Origin: an uncultured Oscillospiraceae bacterium
GTDB taxonomy: Bacteria; Bacillota; Clostridia; Oscillospirales; Acutalibacteraceae
Assembly (NCBI GenBank): GCA_900542575.1
Contig: UQOE01000006.1
Location: 35,654-99,653 of the forward strand
Direction: 5' to 3'
Length of the DNA stretch: 64,000 bases
A program made the translations under genes and the position numbers. Below are positions 25,874 through 35,114 of the stretch, in pieces. The stretch's first letter is position 1. Each line of letters starts with the position of its first letter. The notes beneath the pieces were generated by a model. That model was given only the letters and a program-made list of their open reading frames with translations, was not told the origin of the DNA and ran no database searches.

Positions 25874-25902
25874 TTGCGCATAATCTGCGATTCTGCTATA
25901 TT
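25874..25902 (+). promoter_or_regulatory. Promoter of AraC-type regulator gene
   Basis: TTGCGC (25874-25879), 17-base spacer, TATATT (25897-25902), 36 bases before the GTG. Confidence 0.55.
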
Positions 25903-25937
25903 GAGCACGAAATTTCAAAGGAAGGGGGAATTTCTCC

Positions 25938-27170
25938 GTGCTGAACTCCGATCCGGAGGACCGGCTCGACTGGTTCTCCGACCTTATGCCCTGTGCGGAA
26001 GGTCTGTTTCTCTCGGTATACAGCACACGCTGGCAGCTCTTTCGCAGCACCTGCCCGGAACATCTGCAGCGGTACTGGGATCTTGTCTTTCGCGCATCGG
26101 AAGCACCCCGCTATGTGGAACCGCTGCTGCTGAACGGCGGGAACCCGGTCATCTTCAGCGCCGCGGTCGATCTCACCTGGATCATCGTACCGAACCGAAA
26201 TCGGGGCCGGCTGCAGAACTACGCGGTCCTGGGCCCGCTGTTTCTCTCCACCATGAGCGCCGAGGAGCTGGAACAGGCGCTGAACCGCTTTCATTTTCAG
26301 AAGATCTCTCCGCGGGAATATCTGGACCACTTAAACGACCTGCCCAGCCTGCAGTATCCGTCCTTTCTGCTTCTCGGGAAGATGCTGAATCGAACCCTGA
26401 ATGGGGAGACGCTGGATTACACTGAGTTCCAGCTGGCCTCCCCCAAGAGCCTCACGGTCCGCCCGGAGGAACGCCTCACGTGCGATCTGCTGGTGGAATC
26501 CTCCCACGGCCGCTCCGACATTGAGGATCTACTGCTCGAGCAGATTAAGTCCGGCAATCTGAATTACCGCACCGACATCCCGTCGCTGCAGCTTGGGCAG
26601 TATGGAGAACTGGCGCCCGGGAGCACGCTCCGCCAGCTCAAAGACGAATTCATCATTGCCACCACGCTCTGCAGCCGTGCAGCCATGGAAGGCGGCCTTT
26701 CCCGGCAGCAGTCGCTGTCTCTCGCAGACAGCTATATCCGCCAGGCAGAGGCGGCCGATACCATCGCCGAACTTATGACTATTTACGACCCGATGGTCGA
26801 CGACTATATCCGCCGGGTCCATTTTATCCGGCAGAAGAGAGATTATTCCCCAGCGGTACGCAGCTGTATCAATTATATAGAGGAACACATCGGAGAGCCG
26901 CTGTCCATCCGTTCCGTGGCAGAGGGAACCGGATATACCGGCTATTATCTCTCCGCCCTGTTCCGCCGGGAGACCGGCATGCCTCTGGGCGACTATATGA
27001 AAAAGCGCAAAGTTGAGCACGCCAAGCGGCGCCTTCTGCGCTCCAACGCCCCGGTGGCATCCATTGCAGAGGAGTTCGGATTTGCCTCTCCCAGTCATTT
27101 TTCAGCTGTGTTCCGGGATCTGACCGGCTGTTCCCCGACCGAATTTCGCCGTAGCGGCGGCAATCCTTAA
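25938..27170 (+). CDS. AraC-family transcription regulator with large sensor domain
   Basis: Transcription factor of 410 residues. The last 100 residues are an AraC HTH pair: SCINYIEEHIGEPLSIRSVA, YLSALFRRETGMPLGDYM (first helix-turn-helix), then VASIAEEFGFASPSHFSAVF and the closing CSPTEFRR. The first 300 residues match no domain that can be recognised by eye; they look helical with no membrane segment, so a cytoplasmic ligand is likely. The start is GTG 25938 with GGAAGGGGGAA upstream. It diverges from the six-span membrane protein and converges with the GIY-YIG gene, overlapping it by 4 bases. Confidence 0.9.
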   Translation: MLNSDPEDRLDWFSDLMPCAEGLFLSVYSTRWQLFRSTCPEHLQRYWDLVFRASEAPRYVEPLLLNGGNPVIFSAAVDLTWIIVPNRNRGRLQNYAVLGPLFLSTMSAEELEQALNRFHFQKISPREYLDHLNDLPSLQYPSFLLLGKMLNRTLNGETLDYTEFQLASPKSLTVRPEERLTCDLLVESSHGRSDIEDLLLEQIKSGNLNYRTDIPSLQLGQYGELAPGSTLRQLKDEFIIATTLCSRAAMEGGLSRQQSLSLADSYIRQAEAADTIAELMTIYDPMVDDYIRRVHFIRQKRDYSPAVRSCINYIEEHIGEPLSIRSVAEGTGYTGYYLSALFRRETGMPLGDYMKKRKVEHAKRRLLRSNAPVASIAEEFGFASPSHFSAVFRDLTGCSPTEFRRSGGNP

Positions 27171-27427
27171 TTTTCAGCCTGAAAGCCCGCCGCCAGTGCC
27201 GCCTTCTCGGCCCGGGTCATATCGTGCTTTATGTGCCATTCGCGGCTCATGGCCTCCCCCTTTGAGGCAAAGGTCTCATAGTAGACCAGCCGCACCGGGC
27301 GGCGCGATCTCGTGTATTTGGCGCCGCGCCCCTCGTTATGCACCGCGACCCGATGCGCGAGGTCTCCGGTATAGCCGCAATAGAAGGTACCGTCCGCGCA
27401 TTCCAGCAAATAAGTATAGTAATTCAT
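27167..27427 (-). CDS. GIY-YIG endonuclease-domain protein (UPF0213/YhbQ-like)
   Basis: Single-domain GIY-YIG protein of 86 residues. NYYTYLLECADGTFYCGYTGDL gives the two motif strands (YTYLLEC / YCGYTGD), followed by the catalytic Arg in LAHRVAVHN and by GRGAKYTRSRRPVRLVY, with Glu in MSREWHIK. Members (YhbQ, YazA) bind or nick DNA in vitro, with a role in repair proposed. AGGAAG precedes ATG 27427; the upstream frame is not translated. Its stop overlaps that of the AraC gene on the other strand. Confidence 0.92.
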   Translation of the reverse strand: MNYYTYLLECADGTFYCGYTGDLAHRVAVHNEGRGAKYTRSRRPVRLVYYETFASKGEAMSREWHIKHDMTRAEKAALAAGFQAEN

Positions 27428-27483
27428 GCTTCCTATCTTACCATACGGTGTACAATAGAGGTCAAAAAAGGAGGCTGTTTGCC

Positions 27484-28050
27484 ATGCTCTCACTGGAAGA
27501 GGCAAAGAAAATCAATTCCACGATGGTGCAGGAACACTCCCTGCTCCTGCACGCCGCCAATGTATCCGCCGCCATGGAGGCGCTGGCGGAACACTTCGGG
27601 GAAGATCCGAAGCACTGGGCCGCCGTCGGCTGGCTCCACGACTATGATTACGAAAAATATCCGGAAGAACATCTGCAGCACACGGAGGAGCCGCTCCGCG
27701 TCGCCGGTATCCCCGATGAGGACATCCGCGCCATACTCAGCCACGGGTACGGCATCGTAAATGATATAGAGCCAAAAACCGAGATGGAAAAATGTCTGTA
27801 CACCGTCGACGAGATGACCGGTATTATTCAGGCTGCCGCCCGCATCCGTCCCCACGGCATTGTCGACATGCCGGTCAAAAGCTTTATGAAGAAGTTCAAA
27901 GACAAAAAATTTGCAGCCAAATGCGACCGGGATCTCATCCGAAACGGCTGCGCCATGCTGAACATGGAGGTCCGGGACGTCGCCGCCATTGCCATGGAGG
28001 GCATGAAAAAGCACGCCGCCGAGCTGGAACTGCTTGGGACAGAGGCATAA
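27484..28050 (+). CDS. HD-domain hydrolase
   Basis: HD-superfamily metal-dependent phosphohydrolase of 188 residues. HSLLLHAANVSAAM supplies the first His, WLHDYDYEKYPEEH the HD pair, and ILSHGYG with YTVDEMTG the later ligands. This short form is common in Clostridia as an uncharacterised protein that may act on nucleotides. The GGAGG upstream of the ATG at 27484 fixes the start. It is a single gene with a strong terminator after it. Confidence 0.88.
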   Translation: MLSLEEAKKINSTMVQEHSLLLHAANVSAAMEALAEHFGEDPKHWAAVGWLHDYDYEKYPEEHLQHTEEPLRVAGIPDEDIRAILSHGYGIVNDIEPKTEMEKCLYTVDEMTGIIQAAARIRPHGIVDMPVKSFMKKFKDKKFAAKCDRDLIRNGCAMLNMEVRDVAAIAMEGMKKHAAELELLGTEA

Positions 28051-28069
28051 TTATCATCGAAAATCGCGA

Positions 28070-28111
28070 AAACGGCGATCCACCCGAAAGAGTGGGTCGC
28101 CGTTCTTTTTT
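28070..28111 (+). terminator. Terminator of HD-domain gene
   Basis: AACGGCGA-CCACCC/GTGGG-TCGCCGTT stem with a GAAAGA loop, then CTTTTTTG. Confidence 0.88.
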
Positions 28112-28289
28112 GTGTCAGCGGGAAGAGCCAGTTTTCATCGTCAGCGGCAGATCCGATTTTATGTTTTGCCTTTCGATCTGCCAGATCAGCAAAAAATTCA
28201 CTTTGCAATCTGCCATTTTGGCAAAAACACTTAAATAGATCTGCCAGCGCCCAGACCTCAGACAGCTTCCAGACCGCAAGTTTGAACTC

Positions 28290-29060
28290 CTATTTTCCGT
28301 ACTGCAGAATGACAAAATGGACCGTGAGATCCATCTGTTCAACCCGGTCCAGCTTTGCCCTATTTTCCACGGAAGTGCGGTAGTAGTAGGGGGTCATGGA
28401 AAAGAGCTCCTTGAGGTCTTCCCGCCCTATACGCACCTGCTGCTTTACAGTCTCCCGCCCCAGCAGACGCAGCCGCTGTGTCTCCGGAGCCGCCTCGTCG
28501 TTGCGGTAGGGCGTCTCATAGACCTGTTCCTTCATCTCAATCAGGTGGTCGGCGCCGGGGATGACCGAGTAGAGCCGGCCGTCCGGCTTCAGTACGCGGG
28601 AGAACTCCGCGTCGTGAAACGGCGCAAACAGATGGATGGCGGTATCTATGCTGCCGTCGACCACCGGGATGTGCGCCAGGTTGGCGACAAAATAATGGTA
28701 GTTTTCTGCCCGGTGCCGGCGTGCCGCCAGCCGTACCATCTCCTTGCTGAGGTCGAACCCGTAGAACGGGCCGTCATAGGTATCGTAGTAGCCCTCGCCG
28801 CAGCAGATATCCAGCACGGTCCCACGCAGTTTGGAAGAGACCGCGTCCCGCAGACAGGAGTAATAGCCCTTGGACAGAAATTCGTGTCTGGCCCGGGCCG
28901 ATGCGCGGGAATCTCCGCGCCCCTCGCCGCTGCGGGACCCGATCGTCAGATTGAGATACCCTTCTTTTGCGCGGTCGAAGCAGTGGCCGTTTTCACATCT
29001 GGCACCGTGCGCATCTTCCCGGAACGGCGCGCCGCAGTTGGGACATATGAGTACAGACAA
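28290..29060 (-). CDS. rlmA: 23S rRNA (guanine-N1)-methyltransferase RlmA-like
   Basis: SAM-dependent rRNA methyltransferase of 256 residues. An N-terminal zinc finger, CPNC at about 6-9 with CENGHCFDRAKEGYLNL (Cys and His ligands), is the RlmA hallmark that grips 23S rRNA helix 35. The SAM domain follows: VLDICCGEGYY (motif I), YGFDLSKEMVRLAARR, and VDGSIDTAIHLFAPF. Known family members modify G745 or G748. The start is TTG 29060 with AGGGAG upstream. Confidence 0.9.
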   Translation of the reverse strand: MSVLICPNCGAPFREDAHGARCENGHCFDRAKEGYLNLTIGSRSGEGRGDSRASARARHEFLSKGYYSCLRDAVSSKLRGTVLDICCGEGYYDTYDGPFYGFDLSKEMVRLAARRHRAENYHYFVANLAHIPVVDGSIDTAIHLFAPFHDAEFSRVLKPDGRLYSVIPGADHLIEMKEQVYETPYRNDEAAPETQRLRLLGRETVKQQVRIGREDLKELFSMTPYYYRTSVENRAKLDRVEQMDLTVHFVILQYGK

Positions 29061-29087
29061 GTCGGTCTCCCTTTCTTCCTATAATGC

Positions 29088-29120
29088 AAAAGCTCCGTGC
29101 AGAGCGAACTGCACGAAGCT
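29088..29120 (-). terminator. Terminator of rubredoxin gene
   Basis: AGCTCCGTGCAG (29091-29102) pairs with CTGCACGAAGCT (29109-29120) in a near-perfect stem, with TTTTGC on the minus strand. Confidence 0.8.
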
Positions 29121-29133
29121 GTTAGTCCGAAAT

Positions 29134-29292
29134 TTATTCCTCGGAGAAGTCGTCTTTGCCGACGCCGCAGATCGGACAGACCCAATCTTCGGGAAGATCC
29201 GCAAATGCAGTGCCCGGGGCAATGCCGTTATCCGGGTCTCCAACTGCAGGGTCGTAGATGTAGCCGCAGACGTCACATACATATTTAGCCAT
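29134..29292 (-). CDS. Rubredoxin
   Basis: Small iron-sulfur electron carrier of 52 residues. The two Fe-binding loops are exact: YVCDVCGYIYDPAVGD near the N-terminus and DWVCPICGVGKDDF near the C-terminus, four Cys in CxxCG pairs. In anaerobes it passes electrons to rubrerythrin, flavodiiron proteins or superoxide reductase to remove oxygen and peroxide; none of these is in the window. AAAGGAG precedes the ATG at 29292. Monocistronic, between rlmA and galT. Confidence 0.97.
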   Translation of the reverse strand: MAKYVCDVCGYIYDPAVGDPDNGIAPGTAFADLPEDWVCPICGVGKDDFSEE

Positions 29293-29360
29293 AGGGTTCG
29301 GCTCCTTTCTTTAGACTTTAATCACATTGTAGCATATTTTTTTCAATTGAAAAGTGAAAA

Positions 29361-30866
29361 TTAGAGCGTCTCCAGGAAACGGGCGAAGGCAGCGCGGCCC
29401 TCGGGCGTGCATTTGTAGACGCCTGCATCTTCCAGTACTTTGACGAATACCTGGCCGATCTCCTCCTGGAGAATGGCATCGATATTCTCCTCGCTGAAGT
29501 CCGGATGCTTCTCCGCCACCTCCCGGGCCCATGCCGCATGCTTTCGCAGCTCCGGGGTGGCGGCGGGGTCGTCGCCGGCCAGCATGCACTGCGCAAGGTC
29601 GCCCATCTCCGTCCGAAGACGGGCAGGCAGGATTGCGAGGCCCATGACCTCAATCAGGCCGATATTCTCCTTCTTGATATGGTGGTACTCCTCATGTGGG
29701 TGGTAGAGACCGAGCGGGTGCTCCTCGGTGCGGAGATTGTTCCGCAGCGCGAGATCCAGCTCAAAGACATCTCCCCGCTTTCTCGCAATCGGTGTAATCG
29801 TATTGTGCGGCTCCCCGTCTGTCTCAGCCAGAATCATGGCGTCCCTGTCGGTATAGCCTCTCCACGCGGTCAGAATGTGGTCGGCGAGATCGATTAATCG
29901 CGCGGGGTCCGCATGGCGGATGCGGATGACCGAGAGAGGCCAGCGCACGATGCCGGTCTCCACGTCCTCAAACCCCGGAACGGTAAATTTCGACTCGTAG
30001 GGGGCGCGGGCCATGGCAAATTCATAGCGTCCGCCCTGGAAATGGTCGTGGGTCAGGATGGAGCCGCCGACAATAGGAAGGTCTGCGTTGGACCCCAGAA
30101 AATAATGCGGAAACTGGCTGACAAAATCAAACAGTTTCGAGAAGGCCGCGCGGTCGATTTTCATCGGGACATGCTCGCCGTTCAGGACGATGCAGTGCTC
30201 GTTGTAGTAGACATAGGGCGAATACTGGAACCCCCAGGTCTTTCCCTGAATGGTGATGGGAATGATGCGGAGGTTTTCGCGGGCCGGGTGATCCAGCCGC
30301 CCGGCATACCCCTCGTTCTCGCGGCAGAGCTGGCACTTCGGATAGGCATTCTGGGCCTTCTTCCGCGCCGCGGCAATGTCACGCGGGTCTTTCTCCGGTT
30401 TGGAGAGATTGATGGAGATGTCGATGAGCCCGTAGTCACTCTTCACCTTCCACTTGATGTCCTTTGCAACACGGGAGGTCCGAATGTAGTTGGTATCCTG
30501 GCAAAACTGATAAAAGTAGTCGGTCGCGGCCTCCGGACTGTCGGCATAGCGGGTCCAGAACTCCCGGATGACCTCAGAGGGGCGGGGCGTCATTGCGCCC
30601 ATCAGCCGGGTATCAAACAAGTCGCGGCCTGTGATGCTCTCGCTGCGAAGAATGCCCGTTTCATCGGCCCAGTCGGTCAGGCGGTTCAGAATCTCGTCGA
30701 GGTTCAGCTCGCCGTCCGTCACCGTCTGTTCCGTGTAATCGTCCTTCTGAAGGAGATCGAGGATTCGGTTGGTCATATACCGCCGGTCTTCCTCGGCAAT
30801 CAGTTCTCTGCGAATGCCGTACTCCACAAGTGAGGCGACGGCGTAGTCAATTTCGTTCTGTTCCAT
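29361..30866 (-). CDS. galT: Galactose-1-phosphate uridylyltransferase GalT, family 2
   Basis: Transfers UMP between UDP-glucose and galactose-1-phosphate in the Leloir pathway. 501 residues, the long Firmicutes form, not the about 350-residue enterobacterial type. RTSRVAKDIKWKVKSDYGL, CQLCRENEGYAG and the substrate-binding SNADLPIVGGSILTHDHFQ with its His-x-His near residue 290 are typical. The ATG abuts the TAA of galK, so the two are coupled. No galM or transporter gene is next to them. Confidence 0.96.
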   Translation of the reverse strand: MEQNEIDYAVASLVEYGIRRELIAEEDRRYMTNRILDLLQKDDYTEQTVTDGELNLDEILNRLTDWADETGILRSESITGRDLFDTRLMGAMTPRPSEVIREFWTRYADSPEAATDYFYQFCQDTNYIRTSRVAKDIKWKVKSDYGLIDISINLSKPEKDPRDIAAARKKAQNAYPKCQLCRENEGYAGRLDHPARENLRIIPITIQGKTWGFQYSPYVYYNEHCIVLNGEHVPMKIDRAAFSKLFDFVSQFPHYFLGSNADLPIVGGSILTHDHFQGGRYEFAMARAPYESKFTVPGFEDVETGIVRWPLSVIRIRHADPARLIDLADHILTAWRGYTDRDAMILAETDGEPHNTITPIARKRGDVFELDLALRNNLRTEEHPLGLYHPHEEYHHIKKENIGLIEVMGLAILPARLRTEMGDLAQCMLAGDDPAATPELRKHAAWAREVAEKHPDFSEENIDAILQEEIGQVFVKVLEDAGVYKCTPEGRAAFARFLETL

Positions 30867-32147
30867 TTAAAGCACCTGAATTCCGCCGTATTTTCGAATC
30901 TGCAGCACGTGGCAGGAGCCCGGGCCGAAGATGCCGTCCAGTTCTGCAGCATAGGCCGGCACCAGGTCCTGCGGGACAAAGGCCTGGATGGTCCCGGCGA
31001 ACCCGCCTCCGTGGACGCGGCAGGCACCCCGTCCGTTCAGCACGCGCTCGCTGGCGGCCAGCCCGATGGCGACGCCCATCTCCTCCGGTTTGGCGGCAGA
31101 GTAGACGTTCTGGAGATACTGAAACGAAGAGCGCCCGGAGGCGGTCTCGGTTTTCAGGAACGCATCAAAGTTTCCCTGCTCCAGATTTTGTACCTGGGCA
31201 TCGACGCGGTGCTCCTCGGTGAAGAAATGATGGGCCCGGAGAATGGGGCGATCCGGCAGTTTTTCCCGAAGAGCGGCAATATTTTCATAGAATGCCTTCT
31301 CGTCGACGGCGCGGAGCACATCTTCGCCGAAGAAGGCGGCAACCTGCTTCATTTCCGACGGCACCGCCGCGTAGTCCGGCGTCAGATCGGCATGGGAGCC
31401 TTTGGTGTCTACGATACAGAGCGCATGGCCGTACTGCGAGAAGTCGGTCTGAATTTTTCGGATTTCCGGTTTTTCCGGCAAAGCGAAGTCAATATAAATC
31501 ATGCCCCCGACAGAGCATGCCATCTGGTCCATCAGCCCACTGGGCTTCCCAAAGAACTGGTTCTCCGCCTGCTGAGATGCAATGGCTATGTCCACCTGGC
31601 TGACGGCTCCGTCATTGTACAGGCCGGAGAGAATGGTGCCGACCAGCACTTCAAAGGCCGCTGAAGAACTCATTCCGGAGCCCTTCATGACCTGGCTGGT
31701 CGTATAGGCCTCAAACCCGCCGACATTCCAGCCATGTGCGGCAAAATAGGCGGCAACGCCGCGGATCAGCGCAGCGGAGGTCCCCTCCTCAGCAAGTGTG
31801 GGTTCCAGATGGGAGAGATCGACTATGTCCTCCGGGAACCCCTCTGACTGGATGGTGATGGTGTCGCCCTCCGTCTTCTTAACCACGGCAATGACATCCA
31901 GATTCAGGGAAGCGGCAATGACTTTTCCGTGCTGGTGGTCTGTGTGGTTGCCGCAGATCTCAGTCCGGCCGGGAGCGGAAAAGAGGTACAGGTCCCCGTC
32001 TCCGAACAGGTCCACGAAACGGTCAATGGCGTCCAGATAGCGTTTGGACTCGTGCTCGAGCACGGAGTCATCCAAATAAATATCCCGTAGCTGCTCCTGA
32101 AAAGCAGCACCGGGAATTCTTTTTCGTAATTCCGCAGCGTTTGCCAT
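30867..32147 (-). CDS. galK: Galactokinase GalK
   Basis: GHMP kinase that makes galactose-1-phosphate, 426 residues. LFSAPGRTEICGNHTDHQHG is the galactokinase signature, MKGSGMSSSAAFEV the ATP loop, and the C-terminal GACRVHGGGFAGTIQAF the third GHMP motif. It is slightly longer than E. coli GalK (382) because of an N-terminal lead of about 35 residues. TTGGAGG precedes the ATG. First gene of galK-galT with a good promoter at 32179-32207. Confidence 0.96.
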   Translation of the reverse strand: MANAAELRKRIPGAAFQEQLRDIYLDDSVLEHESKRYLDAIDRFVDLFGDGDLYLFSAPGRTEICGNHTDHQHGKVIAASLNLDVIAVVKKTEGDTITIQSEGFPEDIVDLSHLEPTLAEEGTSAALIRGVAAYFAAHGWNVGGFEAYTTSQVMKGSGMSSSAAFEVLVGTILSGLYNDGAVSQVDIAIASQQAENQFFGKPSGLMDQMACSVGGMIYIDFALPEKPEIRKIQTDFSQYGHALCIVDTKGSHADLTPDYAAVPSEMKQVAAFFGEDVLRAVDEKAFYENIAALREKLPDRPILRAHHFFTEEHRVDAQVQNLEQGNFDAFLKTETASGRSSFQYLQNVYSAAKPEEMGVAIGLAASERVLNGRGACRVHGGGFAGTIQAFVPQDLVPAYAAELDGIFGPGSCHVLQIRKYGGIQVL

Positions 32148-32178
32148 GCAATTACCTCCAAATGATTAATTCTCTACC

Positions 32179-32207
32179 ATTTTACTCAAAAAACCGCATA
32201 GATTCAA
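32179..32207 (-). promoter_or_regulatory. Promoter of galK-galT
   Basis: TTGAAT (32207-32202), 17-base spacer, TAAAAT (32184-32179) on the minus strand, 32 bases before the start codon. Confidence 0.7.
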
Positions 32208-32227
32208 CACATTTTTAAATAAATACA

Positions 32228-32264
32228 CAATGTGCAGAGAGAGGTCAGAAGCCCCTGCACATTG
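32228..32264 (-). terminator. Terminator of acyltransferase-to-NERD operon
   Basis: CAATGTGCAG (32228-32237) pairs perfectly with CTGCACATTG (32255-32264); the minus strand continues TGTATTTATTT. Confidence 0.75.
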
Positions 32265-32267
32265 CTG

Positions 32268-33047
32268 TTACAGCATGTGGGCAATCCGTTCCACGGTCTC
32301 CAGTGAGAGAGGCCGGCGGAGCTGACCGTCATAGTTCAGGATGTAACTGCGAAGCTCTTCTGCGCCGTCGGCTGAGGCGGAAAAGACCGGGATATCGGTG
32401 CGGTGTGATTCAATGGCATTTTCGGCCTGCGGGTTGGAGAGATAGACCATGCCCTGTACGCAGTACTCCTCCCCGGTCTCTTTCAGATAGCCGTTCAGCT
32501 GATAGACATGGGAGGCCACTCCTTTGATGGGGTTGTCAATTTCCCGCTCCATGCGGTCGCCGCCGCGGGTGGTCCGCACCAGTGTCAGGTACCGCTCTGT
32601 GTCGCGCCCTTCCAGCCGTCCCCGGTAGTTCCGTGTCTCAATGACGAAAACCCCGTTCGGGCCGACGAGCACGAGATCGAGCTCATTTTCCCGGTGTCCG
32701 AAGGTAATTCGGGGGTTTGTAACCGCCGTGTAGGTGTCCGGCAGGGAGGCAAGGACATGCAGCGCACTGGTCTCCCCCTCTATGCCCTCATTCATGAGAT
32801 CCCGCTCCTCACGTGCCCGGTACCAGCGCACGCCGAAGACAGCCGTCATCACAAAACAGGCAACTGCTCCGACAATGCCGAGGTTTGTAAAAAAGCCCAT
32901 GGCAACGGCATTTCCGACCCAGTACAGGATCAGGCTGCCCAGAAGGCCGCCGGCAGAGCCGATCAGCTGACGGGTGTACATCTGCAGTCTGGCCTGCACG
33001 CCGGACATGGCAGCTTTTCCGCGCCCTTTATTGTTTACAATTCGCAT
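32268..33047 (-). CDS. NERD-domain membrane protein
   Basis: Protein of 259 residues with two hydrophobic segments (about 30-75) followed by a nuclease-related NERD domain (about 85-200): EGETSALHVLASLP, NELDLVLVGPNGVFVIETRNYRG. The motif's usual catalytic Lys (ETKNYxG) reads Arg here, so nuclease activity is uncertain. The C-terminal part (200-259) is a separate helical region. NERD proteins often sit beside helicases, and here a helicase gene lies 31 bases upstream in the same operon. Confidence 0.85.
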   Translation of the reverse strand: MRIVNNKGRGKAAMSGVQARLQMYTRQLIGSAGGLLGSLILYWVGNAVAMGFFTNLGIVGAVACFVMTAVFGVRWYRAREERDLMNEGIEGETSALHVLASLPDTYTAVTNPRITFGHRENELDLVLVGPNGVFVIETRNYRGRLEGRDTERYLTLVRTTRGGDRMEREIDNPIKGVASHVYQLNGYLKETGEEYCVQGMVYLSNPQAENAIESHRTDIPVFSASADGAEELRSYILNYDGQLRRPLSLETVERIAHML

Positions 33048-33078
33048 GTTCCGTATCTCCTCAGCGCCAGCGGTGCTT

Positions 33079-35097
33079 TTAGTGGCACCGTTCGCACATA
33101 TTATATCGGTAGTTCCAGGGCAGCGGGCGGCCGCAGTATTTGCACCGCTTGGAGGGGAGCTTCTGCTCCTCCAGGATCTGCATGATCATGTCCGAGATGC
33201 CCTGTTTGGCGGACCGGATCTCCTCAAGATCCTCCATATGGCGGAAGCGCTGCTTGTAGTAGAAGGTCAGATCGCAGATCTTGTAGGCGAGCTCCAGCTC
33301 CGGCAGGTCCCGCGCATCCGGGCGGATCAGGTGACTCAGGTCGGGCCGCACCTCGTCAAACGGGATATCCCGGCCAGCCCGCTCCGCGAGGTAGAAGGAC
33401 TCCCAGAGATGGTTCAGGTACTCTTCCTTTTCATCAAACGGGACCAGGAGGAACTGGTAGATTAAGTCCTTGTCCCGCGGCTCGGAGATCCGCTCCAGCT
33501 GCTCACACAGGGCAATCTGGATGTCGAGATTCTCCTTGCGGTAGCCCTCTTTGTCCGGCATCATGTTCCAGCGCTTGAGGATGTCGGAGAGTTTCGCATC
33601 GAGGCCCAGGAGGGACTCCGGGAATGCAATGACCGCCTCGGTCAGGTCGGGGACCTGTGTCTGCAGACACTCCTCGATGAAGGAGAGGTCTCCGAATGCA
33701 TTGACATAGCCGACGTCAAACAGGCCGCGGCGGCCGGCCCGGCCGGCAATCTGCTGGACTTCGTCCGGATGCAGCGGGCGCAGATCTTTTCCGTCAAATT
33801 TGGCAGTGGCCAGGAAGACGACGCGCTGGATGGGCAGATTCATGCCCATGCCAATGGCGTCCGTGGCGACGACCACCCGGGTCTCCCCTTCAATAAACTT
33901 GCGCGCCTCGTCGTGACGGACATCATAGGGTAGCGAGCCGTAGATGACGCTGCACGGAATGCCGCGGCGCTGCAGTTCAGAGGCGACCGCGTGGACATCC
34001 CGTTTGGAAAAGACAATCAGTGCGTCTTTGTCCCGTACGGAGTTCGGGAATACAAATTCCTGATGCTCCACCCGCAGCGGCGTCTGGCGCTTGTGGTGAA
34101 TGACCTCGTAGTCGTCTCCGCAGTCCTCAATCAGGCGAATGATAAGTTTAACCGCATGGGCGGCGCAGCAGACGTGGATTTCCTCCGCGCAGAGGCCCAG
34201 GATGGCAGAGGTCCAGGAGCCGCCGCGGTCCTCGTCGGCAATCATCTGTGCCTCATCGACCACAGCTACCTCGTACTGCGCCTCCGGATTGAACATTTCC
34301 ACAGTGGAGGCCTGATAGCGGGCAGAGGGAATCTCAATGCGCTCCTCCCCTGTTACAAGGTCACAGGGGTCGTCATCCATATTCAGCGATTCAAACTGTT
34401 CATAGGCGAGAAGACGGAGCGGGCCCATATAGATGCCCTTTTCCGATTCCCGCAGTGCCTGCATGGCCTGATAGGTCTTTCCACTGTTGGTCGGACCGAC
34501 GTGGATGACAAAATGCCGGTGCATCTGGCGGGCAAGCGGGTACAGGTCGATAAAGTCGTCCGGGATTTCGCGCAGCATGTTCTCGTGGAGCACCGCATTG
34601 CGCTCACTGGCGTTCTCATACTCCTCTACAACGGCGTCGTACCGCGGATTTTTCCGAAGATAGAAGAAAACCTGTTTGCGCGGGAACCGTTTTTTCAGCT
34701 CCCGCATGAGCTCATCCGACCAGTCGGTCTCCCCGACCATGCGAGTCAGGGTCTTCAGATCCCGCTTGCTGATGCGCTGTCGGTCCATCTCCGGGACATA
34801 GTCACAGATTTTCAGCGCCAAATACCGGTTGAGATCCTGCGACGTGTGCAGTGCACAGAACAGGAACTGTTCAAAGATTCCGCTCCGGCCGTAATCGTCA
34901 AACCAGAGCGCAATGTTGGCGGCCGACAATTCCACCCGCCGGCCGTAGCCGGGGCGGCCCTCGGTCAGGACCGGACCGCTGACGAGATAGCGGCGCAGCT
35001 GCTTTGCAATGGCTGCGGTAATTTTAGACCGGTGCTGCGAGATGATGTCGTCGAGATCCAAGGTCCATAAAATAGATTCGTAATTATCTTTCTGCAT
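33079..35097 (-). CDS. SUV3-like DExH RNA helicase
   Basis: Superfamily 2 RNA helicase of 672 residues related to mitochondrial SUV3. Motif I VGPTNSGKTYQAMQAL (about residue 202), Ia YMGPLRLLAYEQ, motif II VVDEAQMIADEDRG (DEAQ), motif III CAAHAVKL, then VIVFSKRDVHAVA, TDAIGMGMNLP and QQIAGRAGRRG (motif VI). A SUV3-type C-terminal domain follows. The last 20 residues add CKYCGRPL and MCERCH, a four-Cys zinc knuckle. SUV3 is rare in bacteria. Start at ATG 35097 (GGAAAG upstream). In a six-gene operon. Confidence 0.9.
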   Translation of the reverse strand: MQKDNYESILWTLDLDDIISQHRSKITAAIAKQLRRYLVSGPVLTEGRPGYGRRVELSAANIALWFDDYGRSGIFEQFLFCALHTSQDLNRYLALKICDYVPEMDRQRISKRDLKTLTRMVGETDWSDELMRELKKRFPRKQVFFYLRKNPRYDAVVEEYENASERNAVLHENMLREIPDDFIDLYPLARQMHRHFVIHVGPTNSGKTYQAMQALRESEKGIYMGPLRLLAYEQFESLNMDDDPCDLVTGEERIEIPSARYQASTVEMFNPEAQYEVAVVDEAQMIADEDRGGSWTSAILGLCAEEIHVCCAAHAVKLIIRLIEDCGDDYEVIHHKRQTPLRVEHQEFVFPNSVRDKDALIVFSKRDVHAVASELQRRGIPCSVIYGSLPYDVRHDEARKFIEGETRVVVATDAIGMGMNLPIQRVVFLATAKFDGKDLRPLHPDEVQQIAGRAGRRGLFDVGYVNAFGDLSFIEECLQTQVPDLTEAVIAFPESLLGLDAKLSDILKRWNMMPDKEGYRKENLDIQIALCEQLERISEPRDKDLIYQFLLVPFDEKEEYLNHLWESFYLAERAGRDIPFDEVRPDLSHLIRPDARDLPELELAYKICDLTFYYKQRFRHMEDLEEIRSAKQGISDMIMQILEEQKLPSKRCKYCGRPLPWNYRYNMCERCH

Positions 35098-35114
35098 AGA
35101 TACCACTTTCCGGC

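Noticed and set aside
23382..27170. Possible defence island from the HerA-like ATPase to the AraC regulator
   Set aside because: HerA-like genes occur in defence systems with a nuclease such as NurA or Sir2 partner, but the neighbours here are a membrane protein and a regulator on the other strand, with terminators between them.
28112..28289. Repeated ATCTGCCA words near the end of rlmA
   Set aside because: Only three loose copies with irregular spacing; the small TGCCA-TTT-TGGCA hairpin is likely a weak terminator.
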